Positions 10,411 through 20,463 of a stretch of DNA of 26,324 nt are shown one piece after another (the stretch's first letter is position 1; each line of letters begins with the position of its first letter). Origin of the DNA: Spongospora subterranea. Taxonomy: Eukaryota > Endomyxa > Phytomyxea > Plasmodiophorida > Plasmodiophoridae. Location of the stretch: NCBI GenBank assembly GCA_900404475.1, contig OUQQ01000248.1:1-26324 (forward strand), in the 5' to 3' direction. The translations under genes and the position numbers were made by a program. The notes under the pieces are model-generated. The model was not told the origin of the DNA. It searched no databases and saw nothing but the letters and a program-made list of their open reading frames with translations.

Positions 10411-11943
10411 CTAGAATGGGTTAGTGGATCTTTGTTGTTTGCGCTTGGGAGGGTGCTGTTCGGCGTAGATACGATTCATGGTTAAGCGAATCGGCAAGGC
10501 GACGTCGGGTCCTAGGGCGCTATACTTGCGCATCAGCTCGTCAGAATACTGATGGAATCGTTCGTCTGCCCAATTTCGGTTGGCCACCACGGCGTCGACG
10601 TTCTGCTGCTCCGGATCCTCAGCGATCGCCTGTTCCCTTTTACTATTCTATTGCACGATCAGCATGTACGAAGACCATGCGTGATTTCACATACCATCTG
10701 CTGCTGATGGAACGCGGCCAGCTCCAGGGATTTCTGCCTAGCCGACTGAATTTTGCACGATTCGTCGCGGTAGTGAGCGGCCACTTCGTCGTTGGCGTTC
10801 GCCAGATCTTTCTCGTTCTGTGCCCGAACTTCCTCCTGATTCTTCCTTCGACATTCAATCTGAGCGGCAATCGATCGTTTCATGTCCTCCAGTCGACTCG
10901 CGTGTTTCTGTGCCACTTGGCTTTCCTCCTTCCTTTGCTTCAAGTTCCGTTCTTCCGCCTCTCTCTCGGTCGATTCCACTTGAGCCAGCAGCTGTTGTTC
11001 GCGAGCTTTCGCGACCGCCATGTTGATACGCTCCCGCTGTTCGAATTTCTGCCTCGCGCGCTCAGCGTGTTTACTCTTCAACAAATCAGCAAGTTGCTGC
11101 CGTTTTTCGGCCGCCACTACACTGGCAGCTAATTCTTTAGCGTCCTTCTCTTTCGCCAGTCGAATCACTTCCAGATGTCGCTTTTGAGCTTCCAGTGCCT
11201 GAGCTTTAGCCTGTTTTTGGGCGATTGCTTTCAACCGACTGTTTTCGGTATCTTCTTCACGATCCCGCTTAGCTTTCGCCTGCAATCGTTCGCCTTCAGC
11301 GCGCGCTTCCAGCTTAGACTGTACTCTGGCGTTTTCCGCATCCAGCTTCTGTTGCCGGACCATCGTAGCGCTTTGCATTTGGGCCGATCGACGCCTGGTG
11401 GCTTGCTGCATCTCTTCGCGAATTCCGATCTCTCGTTGCGTTCGCATCCCTTCCTGAAACAGTTCTTCGGCCTCCAGGGCCTTCTGTGCAATGGCATCCT
11501 TCACCTTCCGGCACGCTTTTCGTTCGACGACGACGTCGCTCAACAGTTTCGCGCTCGACAGTTTCTTCATCATCTCGGTTTCTTCAAACATGATCCGTTT
11601 GGCGTTGTTGATGATTTGTTGGCGCTTGGCCTCATATCGTAGGCGATCCTCTTCGTCCTGTACCTGCTGCTTCTGCTCCTCAAGTTCCAAGCGCTTCGCT
11701 CTGGCCACAATGGCCTGCTCTCGTTGAGCCTCTAACGTATTACTCCAGGTCTGAACCCGACCAATGGATTTGGCTTGCAGAGCCCTTAACTGCAAATTGT
11801 TCAAAATTCAAAGCAAATCGCAAATTATGTGAAATCTGCCACACCTTTTCTCGGCGAATATCATGACCAGATGAGCTGGTTGGCGAAACAGCTTGCCGAA
11901 TACGATCCAGACTGCTTTTCGATATAGAGGATGGCGCTTGCAT
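10411..11943 (-). CDS. CFAP210: CFAP210/CCDC173-like axonemal coiled-coil protein
   Basis: Three exons, 470 aa. Introns: 11790–11844 and 10630–10694. The product is almost entirely one charged coiled coil rich in E, K, R, Q and A, of the trichohyalin/plectin-homology type. Near the N-terminus, LRALQAKSIGRVQTWSNTL is followed by RYEAKRQQIINNAKRIM and LSSAKLLSDVVVERKA, resembling CFAP210, a microtubule inner protein of ciliary doublets. The C-terminal exon ends in a basic HPPKRKQQRSTNPF tail. Removing intron 1 joins the 33-codon first exon (…DIRREK) to LRALQAKS. CFAP45 or a trichoplein relative is the main alternative, because coiled coils match loosely. The start codon lies only 15 bp after the AASDH stop on the same strand. 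Confidence 0.62.
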
Positions 11944-11958
11944 ATCGTCTGATCGGAA

Positions 11959-14900
11959 TCAGTCTGTGAAATCGGTGCTCGATCGCTCTTGAGATATTTT
12001 CCGCACAGGTTCAGTGAGCTTGCACGCATGGACACGGTCATCACGACAACCGATAACGATGAGATCGTCAATAATCAGGGGCGACGAGAACGATTCGGCA
12101 GGGAGGCGATATTCGACGAGCTGTTGTGGAACGTTGGTCCCGCCCCCGATTGGCCCAACGATGGATAAAACCCCTAAATGGGTACAAACACATAAATATT
12201 GGCGATCGCCGTGAACAAAGGGCGTGATCTGAGAGCTGTATAGACCATGGGCAGCGTTGGGGAACCAATCCCAATCGTGGACGCCATCAACATCATAACA
12301 GGTAATTCCGGAGCTTTGACAGGTTATCAATATCGACTGGCCCAGTAGCGTCGGCGCCACGAATATCGCCGAGTTCAAGTCAATCTGCCACGATAATGAC
12401 CCTTGAGCACAGTTCAAACATGACATAGCTCCATGAACTTCACTGATCAAAACGCATTCGCGATCCTCAATGATTGTTGGACTGGCAAATATCGCTTTCG
12501 ACAACTGCCGGGTCCAATGCAGTACAGGACACGTGGATGGCGAGACGTATCGATAAGCGGTGACGACGCCAGAAAGCGTGGCCGCGATGATCAGATTGCC
12601 AGGGCGATATAGCGACGGTGTTGATGGTATCGGGCCAGCGGCGAGTGAAATACGCCATGAGATCGACCCATCCGCTGTGGCAAGACAATATATCGACCCG
12701 TTATATGACCCGAACAGAACTGATGATGGAGAGAACATCACCGGAACCCCTTTCAGTTGACCGTGAAGATCAGATTCCCACAACACCCGACCTGTAATCA
12801 TCGACAAGCAATACAGAATTCCGTTCCGACCAGGAAGGAACACACGATCGTCGCCATCAGATACGGCCCCCGATTCAAATCGGCTGGGTAACGTGGCGGT
12901 CCAGATGATGGCGCCATCGTCCGAGGCGATGGCCCTGACGGTACCGGCGTGAGAGGCGACAACGACGACAGGGCCATGGGCGGACGATACCGCCAACAAT
13001 GGGGACGCGTCGACGCAACGGCCCATCCCGATCGACCACGACCACGATATCGACCAACCTCCCGAATCTGGTAGGGGATTCGATGATGGGATGGAACGCG
13101 ACGGCGCTAGGTCGGTTATGGGGGCGGAAACCGATGAGCTGTTGATGCGATCGTGCACCAGGGAGATGAGATGATTTATGGTTGGATGGGTCGCGATGTC
13201 AGCTGGTGTCAATATCGTTGGCCCATAGCCAAGACGCGATACGGTTAGGTAAATGGCGTAATTAGCGGTTAGTGAATCCAGGCCGACCTTATGCACCAAA
13301 TGGTCGTTGTCGTCGATATCAGCAATATTCACTCGTAATGCCTCGGAGAACGATTGGCGTACGACAGTGGATATCGATAAGGGAACCGCGGAATCTGCTG
13401 GAACCGCTTTGTGGACTGACGCTGATAACAGCGACGATATCTGTGTCAGATCAGGTTTCCCGCTGATCGTGCACGGGATAGATGGGCGAATGATGATGAT
13501 CTTGGGTAGGAGGAACGGATCGACGTTCCCAGAACACGCCTCACGAATCTGATCAATAGTGATTGTAGTTTCCTGGTCTGGCACGATCAACGCCGCTAGA
13601 ACATCGCGTTCAACGGCCATGACAATTGCCCGGTCCACCCCAGGAACACCATGGAGGAACGCTTCAATCGATTCCGGGTGAACCCATCGCCCATGAATCT
13701 TGTGCGATCTCGATCGCTGCGCCCGCCCAATGTAGATCAGACGCCCTTGGGCGTCGCGGTGAACGATGTCGCCAGTTGGATGAGGGCGACGCGATGCCAC
13801 TTGCACACTATTAATGATGAGTTCCCCCTCCGCGGTCAGCGACACGATATTCCCAGGAATCGGATAGCCGATCGGGCAGATGTTCGAAGAGACAACGTCC
13901 CATTGGCAATAGGGGCGAAGAGACTGGATATCGTCGATGATATGAGGAGGGACCAACGATTGCGACGACCACTGAAAATACGTCGAATCACCCGACGCCT
14001 CAGTGCACCCATACAGGTTGAGAAGGTGTGCCGATGGATACAGGTGGCGTAGCGCCATGGCCAGCAGATTATCGAGAGGCTCAGCGCTCAGAACCATGAA
14101 ACGGATCGGAGGTAGAGCATGCTGGTCATGGCGCCAATGGAGCTGAAGCAACGCGCGCAGGACGGACGGAATCGACACCAGGTGAGTGACCAAATGGTCC
14201 AGTAGAACGCCACTCAGGTCGGAGATATTGGCGACACGATCGGGTGGGATAATCACCAACGGGACCTGGTAGAGAATGGCGCCATAGACCTGCCATAGGG
14301 AATCGATGAAACTGAGCGGGGTCGTCCAGATCATCCGGTCGTCAGGCAGGAAAGGATACGACTCCCACATCCATTGGAACCTGTTGTGAACACCGGACCA
14401 GGCAATGGACACGGCAGCACCGACGCCCGAACACGAGCCCGACGTGTGAAGGCGGCAACATATATCAGGGTCTACAGACGACATTCGGCCTCGTTTGTGG
14501 CGCTGATCAGGAAGGTCAATATCCAGGGCGCCATCCTGGATGGAGATTATTGCCACCGGTACTGAGATTTCAGCAGGCGGTCGTGTGCTGGGTGATAATA
14601 CCAAAAGGTCAGCGTGGGCCGCCATCTCGGAGGTCCGTTCGAGGGAAGAGTTGATGGCGATTGGGATAAACGACGTCTGATCCGTCAGAAGACAGGCCAT
14701 AACCACTATTGCTGCTTCAACCGATCGATCAAGTAATATTGCAATGCTGAAATCGAAAAGATGAGCTAAGCTGGGGTTCAAAATAGTATTTTCGCTAATT
14801 ACCGACGAAATGGCGCTAAAACTGACGCGATCGCCTTGACCCAGTCGTGAAATACGATAAAGGGGACAGGACCTAACCCAGGCACAATCAAGGCAGGGCG

Positions 14901-15011
14901 ATTCGATAAAGGGATTCGATCCCATATCGATCGGAGCGCTTGGCGCGCCGTCGGCGATGGGTCCGCATCGCCCAGCACCATCTGATCTGACCCGTCACGG
15001 ACACAAGGCAC
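11959..15011 (-). CDS. AASDH: AASDH homologue: adenylation domain, acyl carrier domain and PQQ-like beta-propeller
   Basis: Two exons, 998 aa, intron 14747–14802. Domain order is that of animal AASDH/ACSF4 (beta-alanine-activating enzyme): adenylation domain (about 30–505), carrier domain with the phosphopantetheine Ser561 in GLDSL, and a C-terminal WD/PQQ-like propeller (about 640–985) opening GRCVDASPLL and closing SSPLIIDDLIVIGCRDD, both close to the human protein. Adenylation motifs seen: LLNLYGCTEASGD (about 311–322), TGDIVHRDAQGRLIYIGR (394–411) and ISGKPDL with Lys500. The A3 phosphate-binding loop reads HTSGSCSGVGAAV (about 170) instead of the usual TSGTTGxPK. The start at 15011 is required: splicing 56 nt joins …VLAPFR to IAILLDRS, restoring the family N-terminus. 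A reading frame that runs through the intron from 14925 is not the true start. The biological substrate is unsettled for this family. Confidence 0.92.
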
Positions 15012-15286
15012 GATGAAAATCGTTCAAGGAAATATTTACTCGACGTTTATTTTACTGTGACAGCCGTTGAACTGCCGGAACAATATCATTCTATCAAAAT
15101 AAAAATCAGAATGTGCAATGAAATTGGCAATGATCAACTGACAATATGATGAACATGCAAAATAGCAAAGAGCCTATTTAAAAGGTGATCAACGTGAGGG
15201 AATAATCCATCGTATAACGCGCATCGATCAGCCAATCTCGAAAGATGCATTGTTAGAAGAGAGAAACGATGTGTTTGGTGAACTGC

Positions 15287-17868
15287 TCACTTTCTACAAG
15301 CATCGACCATTTGTGAATGAGACTGAACCATTAGCAACTGTCGAAGCTGGATGATGGTGTCTGCCGTCTGAAAATCCGGCTCCTCTTTTCGATCACTACT
15401 CGACGGAATATTTTCCACCAATCTTTGGATCTGGCTCACGATTGCCGAAACGGACGCATTAGACTCCAGATGCAACGTCGAACGAACGGCGTTCATGAAA
15501 TTGCGTGTCGATTCCAAGTCGACGCATGTCCTGGACATGGCCGGCAAGATTCCTTCAATGGAATCCACGCCAAAGAGCTGCATAAAATGATGAACAATCT
15601 TGTTGGATAATAAATCCGGTCGATCCTAATCAGGTCTGAATAGACGACAATGAGAAGTACTAACAGAAACCGACCTTGACGTCACGACCGAGTTTGTTAA
15701 ATGCCTCTTTGCTGTCAAAAAGCTCAATTTCCGTATTGATTAACTCGCCAACAGCGGATAGAATAGTATTACGCTAGAAAATAGCTTAAACAAACGCCCA
15801 ACGTGAAAAATGTCTTCATATACCTGCCCGATGGGGGTAACAGATGAATCAGAGCAAGGAATTTCGAGCAATCCAGTCTTGCGCTGTTGGATTTTGTGCC
15901 ACAAATCGCGTTGAAACGCTTCCATTTCAGCTAAAATTTTCATATCGTCTTTCCACGATGTTATCATTGGCAGTATCTTATTGATTGAGCTATTGGGATC
16001 GGCGTCTTCATCAATGACCACACCACATATATGCACGATATCCCGGAAAAACTATTTGCAAATCAATTTTGGTATGCCACATAACAGTGAAACTGCCTAC
16101 GTTTTGCAAAATAGGAATTTTCAGTACCGCTTTGCAGATCTTCTTAATTGCTGGAATAACAAGAGCGACATCGTCAACATGAAGTATTCGGCAAACATCC
16201 TGAAGAATCTCCACACAAATAGGCTGCGGAATGTGTTCCAGCTTATCAAGCGAAAGCTTGTACACATCTCTATCCCGACCGATGAGTTCCCTTGTAGACA
16301 TCTTCTGGCGGATATCACTGACACTTCACAGACGTAAGAAAGGCGAATATAAATGTGATCGATGGATGAAGTAAACCATTACTTTCGAGCTTCAGCTAGT
16401 TTTGCACGAACTTCTTTAAGTTCTTTTTGATTCTCACTCCATTGTCTTCCGGTCGGCCGCTTCTCAAGCTCGGTTTTCAGTTGCGAGACTTGCCCGCTGA
16501 GCGATTCAATCAATTTTTCGCTGTATAAAAAACGGAATATGTAAGCAGCAGATCCAATTAATCTTGCATTGACCTACTTCGCATCTTCATTGCTTTTTCG
16601 CGACCAAGAATCAGTTAGCCCTCCATAGCTTTCAGACATTTTGGCACATTTGCGAGCAAGTGCATCGATTTCCTCCTGCATTCGAGTACGCTGGGATTCG
16701 AACGCGCCAATCATCTCTAGCGTCTGGGAGTCTTTAAATGAGGATGGCCTGGGTGGTTTGTTAAACATTTGTCGGAACATTTCTTCTTCACGCTGATGGC
16801 GAAATTCCTCCTTCGAACTTAACGTTAACTTGGAGACCGAAAACAGATGCTTGTGGTATCCGAACCTTTGCAGCAAGCTTCATTAAACTTGACTGCATTT
16901 CCTCCAATGCCAGTTCCTTTGTGCGTACGTCATTTTCAGCTTGAGATACCTTGGCCTTTAAGGAGTGGTTTTTCGCCCGCAAGCGTCTAATTTCAGCAGT
17001 GGAAACATCGCTTTCACCGATGAATGTCTCCTGATTTCCTCGATTCGTTGCAGAGAGCGCCTATCCTTGTCACAATTACAAGTAAGAACTTGAGACAAGA
17101 ATACACTAACTTCGATTTGTCTTTCGGCCTCTTTGAGCTTAGCATTCAAAGTCCGATTTGCCGCTTCCAAAAATTCGGTCTGGTTTCCGGCATTGTTTTG
17201 ATCCTAAAAGGGGATATATCAGGACGCGTTCAAAGTGCGGTGTACGAAACCGGTACGCGATTCTGCTGCTCTAGGAGAGTTTGAATAAGATCTCCTTTGA
17301 CTTCATATTGAGTTAATACCGATAGCAAAGTTCTGGAAAGATCACTGGGTGATGGCTGTCTATCTAAAGACGAAAACCCGCAACGATTAAGTAATCGGTT
17401 AAGCGTCGAAAAATCTGTAAATCAGGTTAACCATTTGTTACTCAAGCTTGAGCACATCACACCTTGGTCAACATAAGGCGATGGACGAGCCGGGGACGGC
17501 CTCGCAAATGACCTTCGACTGGCAACTTCTTTGGATAAAATGGCAATGTCACTATCAGAAGGCGAATCCTCAAATGAAAGAAGTGTTGATTTCAGTTTTG
17601 ACTGGTCGTCCGAACGGAGAACATCGGAGTCGGAATCATGCTGAACTGGGGGCACGACAACGTTGGATGACTGCCCGATATCGCGAAGCAGCGAATCCGT
17701 ATCTCTCAGCAGCCGATCGACATGTTTGCCAGCCACACCGTCGTCCCTATCGTCATCGTCATCGTCATCGGTATTGAGGCGCGGCGAGGCCTCAGCCTGC
17801 CCCAAATGATGCTGCGACAAAAACTGGTCAGTTTCTTTGAGCAGCGAATTGATATCCGACGTGGCCAT
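15287..17868 (-). CDS. CEP70: Centrosomal protein CEP70 homologue
   Basis: Ten exons, 701 aa. Introns: 17415–17462, 17204–17256, 17061–17110, 16811–16865, 16521–16577, 16318–16382, 16052–16100, 15774–15823, 15626–15674. CEP70 is a centrosome/basal-body coiled-coil protein. After an acidic N-terminal exon (seven Asp in a row from a GATGAC-type repeat at about 17751–17770) come FSTLNRLLNRCGFSSLD, coiled coil (EIRRLRAKNHSLKAKV, EEFRHQREEEMF), FNKPPRPSSFKD, KRPTGRQWSENQKEL, PQPICVEILQDVCRILHVDD…VIPAIKKI and KIVHHFMQLFGVDSIEGILP with LHLESNASVSAIVSQ. The last two resemble the human CEP70 C-terminal region. Intron 16811–16865 ends in AAG rather than CAG/TAG. For intron 16318–16382 an acceptor 6 nt upstream is equally in frame. 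It is longer than human CEP70 because of the N-terminal exon. Confidence 0.78.
17751..17770. repeat. Hexanucleotide microsatellite (CGTCAT)n
   Basis: About three tandem CGTCAT units lie inside the first exon of the CEP70 homologue. On the coding strand they read GATGAC and encode part of a seven-residue Asp run. Length variation in this tract would keep the reading frame. Confidence 0.8.
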
Positions 17869-18124
17869 TCAACAGGGTCCGTACAGTGAACACTAACAGC
17901 AACGACACTCAACGTCACTAATACACACACACGTCGTGTAACACGAGGTAACACGACAGAAGGCCGCTGCTGTGCACGCACTGCGGGGACTGTGCAGCAG
18001 TCGCCTCAGCAGCCATCCACGCAGGGCAGCGAAACACGATTCTGTTGGCGTTTTTGCATGGAGCCAGACGAAGGTTCAGCCGAACTAATTTTTTATTTCT
18101 AAGAGCGCCCTACTAAACGGCGTT

Positions 18125-18784
18125 CTAGTGTGCCAACATCACGGCTGCGAAAACAGCTACGGCAGCAAAAACTGATACGCCTAGAGTAAAGGCGCCGCTG
18201 GTTCCTTTAGCCACTTGCGTTGGGCTGCACGATCCATCTGATGCGAGTAGTTTCACGCTTTGGATCGTATAGGTTGTGGAATAATCGAGCGCTTTGAATC
18301 CCAATAATACGGCATGAATACGAGCTTGCATCATCGAGTCTAGCTTAACTGTGCTCGTCTTGAAGACATTGCCCAACGCACCTCCTTGAGATGCACTTGT
18401 AGTTTCGGTCCAGGTACGAGTTTTACAGGCGTCATCGCTGGCTCCCCACATAACAGATATCGATAACTCCACCGGAGCGCTGTTCGACCAAACCACTTCG
18501 AGAGTATCCAGCTTCATGGGTGAGACATCTTGGCACGAACTGTTGAGATCGGTATACCATAGTCCTGGTACTTTCTCACGGGTTTGAGCAATCAACTTGT
18601 TATCTACAATTGAAACAGCTTGCAGGGTGGCGTCGTCTCCTGACAATTGACCAAGAGCATTTCGAGTAGTTGTTTCGCTCGGCCCGAACACGTTGACCAC
18701 TAGAGGAGCACACGCCGCGGTTGCGTGGCAGTAAAGCAAGGACAATACGACAGCGACAACGGCAACCTGTGTTTGATGAAGCAT
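18125..18784 (-). CDS. Secreted, probably GPI-anchored surface protein, intronless
   Basis: Single exon, 219 aa, family not recognised. Residues 1–23 are a classic signal peptide (hydrophobic VAVVAVVLSLLY, likely cleavage after CHATA). The C-terminus is a small-residue stretch (KGTSGA, about 193–198) followed by a hydrophobic tail to the last residue (about 199–219) with no basic anchor after it, typical of a GPI-attachment signal. The mature part has four cysteines (25, 84, 120, 186), enough for two disulfides, and an N-glycosylation sequon NSS at 81. The body is beta-rich, with alternating polar/hydrophobic segments (TLEVVWSNSAPVELSISVMW, TYTIQSVKLL). A type I membrane protein with a very short tail is the alternative. 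It is the only well-supported gene here without an intron. The stop is 256 bp upstream of the CEP70 start. Confidence 0.72.
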   Translation of the reverse strand: MLHQTQVAVVAVVLSLLYCHATAACAPLVVNVFGPSETTTRNALGQLSGDDATLQAVSIVDNKLIAQTREKVPGLWYTDLNSSCQDVSPMKLDTLEVVWSNSAPVELSISVMWGASDDACKTRTWTETTSASQGGALGNVFKTSTVKLDSMMQARIHAVLLGFKALDYSTTYTIQSVKLLASDGSCSPTQVAKGTSGAFTLGVSVFAAVAVFAAVMLAH

Positions 18785-19017
18785 TTTCGATGAATTGAGT
18801 TTTGATCAAACGGCTGAAAATGTATTCTACTTATTGGCTTTTACGATCACAAAAACCTGCCAACTCAGGCACGCGTCTAATCAGTTACCAACTCAGTCCA
18901 AATAAACGAATTCACTCAATGACTGAAATCGAACAATACTCCCGCCAGTCATAAGATTTTTATTTAAAATCTCAGAAGTGGCGCTACAAACTAAAAAAAA
19001 ATGTTCCTCTAGAACCT

Positions 19018-19250
19018 ACTGGAGCGGAAGCGTGAGTGCTGCCCCCTCGGTATCGCCCGTCCGTTTCCGGTGAGGCGCCGCATCTCAGCTGGTTTTGTTC
19101 GCTGGGTGATCATTCAGTGCGGTGCCGGTACAACCAGGGTCGGCCGTTGCATGTAAGCGTCAAGAGACGAGGTAGAGCAGGAGGGCTGCACCGAGACCCT
19201 TCATTGACAGAGGGCTGCCGCCGCGCTTCCACTGTGTAGTCCGCTCGGTA
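19018..19250 (+). ncRNA. Candidate structured non-coding RNA (GC-rich intergenic block)
   Basis: This GC-rich block sits between AT-rich flanks and has no convincing coding frame. Complementary segments bring its ends together: GGAAGCGTG (19026–19034) can pair with CGCGCTTCC (19222–19230), and GAGC (19022–19025) with GCTC (19243–19246). Inside, GGCGCCGCAT (about 19074–19083) pairs with GTGCGGTGCC (about 19117–19126) over ten positions, enclosing a CTCAGC/GCTGGG hairpin. AGGGTC (about 19137) can pair with GACCCT (about 19195). Several of these pairs are G·U in the plus-strand RNA and would be C/A mismatches on the other strand, which favours plus-strand transcription. The layout (long-range closing helix, internal stem-loops, motifs such as GCAGGAG and ACAGAGG) is reminiscent of RNase P/MRP RNA, but I cannot identify it. 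No clear Pol III terminator follows on plus. Confidence 0.4.
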
Positions 19251-19369
19251 CTAACGTTATCGCGTCATGTCGTGAAATTCAGAATCATATCACTAATATC
19301 GTTAATACATAGTCGACATCTCTGTCCAGTGGCTGATCGCCGATCGATACGCCAGTCAGCCCAGGCATC

Positions 19370-20413
19370 ATGTTCAGAAGAAAGCAGGCCCCGTCCGATC
19401 AACCGTACGCTTGAATCCGCTTTGTTATCAAGCCAGGCCGGTTGCTCATTCGATTTGTGTTCCAATCACAGGAGGCAATTGCAAATATCGGAGTTGAAAC
19501 GGCTTAATCCTGCAATCATTGTACATCCCGATTTACGATCGTTCGATCTCCCCGTCCACACAAGCACCTGCAAATTTTTGCTTTTAATGTATGTTATGCT
19601 GCAAGGGAATTATGATCACAAATTCATGCTTTCTTCAGCCGTCTCCCAGATGAATTTCCTACAATATCGCCGATGATCTCGGTGTCTATCGCTGGCGCTT
19701 CGCATCCATTGTTGTGTGAATCAAGTGTCCGGCATTCGCAGCTTGGCGGTGGTTGGAACCCGCAATACTCCTTGGGGAGCGTCGTCCATGGAATTGTTTT
19801 GGAGTTCTTCAATAACCCTCCAGTGATCCTTGAGCAGCCACAGCTAAAACCTGTTGAGCAACCCCGAAACACAAATCCAGCAATGGAGAATATCCATCCA
19901 ACTGCTATTGCGCTTCCCCCGTTACCAACGTCCATTGCTGAAACAGGGCAGCTTTCAGTTGCGGAGCTGAAACAGTTAATATCTTCTGAAACCGACCTGG
20001 ATTTTTTCATTGAGAAGCTTCCCATATGGAACGCCGTGTCGGTATTGCGCGATGGAATTGAACATGATGTCGCTGAAGTCGCAAATACGATTTTGGGGTA
20101 TGAGGAGGAAGTGAATTCCCTGCGTGACGAGATCGTCGCTTTACAATCCCGGTTACAGCAGTCCACTGCCGAATACCACGCAGCGGTGAGCATGCGACAG
20201 TCTATTTTATCGAGGCATTCGCCTCGAGTTCTTGGTCAACTTGCAGAAGAAAGGGCAGATATTATTGACGTAGAAAGCGAAGATGTTCGTAATCAGTATT
20301 CGTCATCCAAAATTACAGAAGACGAATTTGTCAGCCTGTATATCTCCAAGCGAGTAGCGTTCCATCAGCTTATGGTGATGCGAGAAAGACTGCTCGGTCA
20401 AGCGAGGATGTGA
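19370..20413 (+). CDS. VPS37: VPS37 subunit of ESCRT-I (UEV-like plus Mod(r) domain)
   Basis: Three exons, 308 aa. Introns: 19405–19471 and 19589–19638. ESCRT-I sorts ubiquitinated cargo at endosomes. The N-terminal half is VPS37A-like (UEV-related): joining exons 2 and 3 gives FLLLIRLPDEFPTISPMISV and then LGSVVHGIVLEFFNNPPVI, both paralleling human VPS37A. The C-terminal half is the Mod(r) helical domain: LSVAELKQLISSETDLDFFIEKLP, a coiled coil (EEEVNSLRDEIVALQSRLQQ) and ITEDEFVSLYISKRVAFHQL. The start at 19370 with a 67-nt first intron gives a compact N-terminus. An unspliced in-frame start at 19272 (363 aa) is possible but adds a Cys/Arg-rich leader with no family counterpart. The stop lies 50 bp from the convergent SAM-protein stop. 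Confidence 0.85.
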
Positions 20414-20463
20414 GCATGTCTTCGGTCTCTTTATGGCAATTAGTTTATATATTTTTATTGATA

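Noticed and set aside
10677..11727. Long plus-strand frames (up to 155 codons) over the CFAP210 region
   Set aside because: They are Leu/Phe/Ser-rich antisense shadows of a Lys/Glu/Arg-rich coiled coil.
14799..14925. ATG at 14925 as the AASDH start, giving an uninterrupted 988-codon frame
   Set aside because: The frame before 14746 reads through an intron. Removing 14747–14802 joins the upstream frame from 15011 (…HDWVKAIASVLAPFR) to IAILLDRS, which matches the adenylation-domain N-terminus.
18993..19001. T9 tract on the minus strand as a Pol III terminator for a minus-strand RNA
   Set aside because: It is well placed, with a small GTTC/GAAC hairpin before it, but the helices in the adjacent block use G·U pairs that only work in the plus-strand RNA.
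19272..19369. Longer VPS37 N-terminus starting at 19272
   Set aside because: It is open, but the added residues are Cys/Arg-rich with no VPS37 counterpart. A GTACGC…CACAG intron at 19405–19471 with ATG 19370 gives a more typical N-terminus. It is still possible and noted in the feature.
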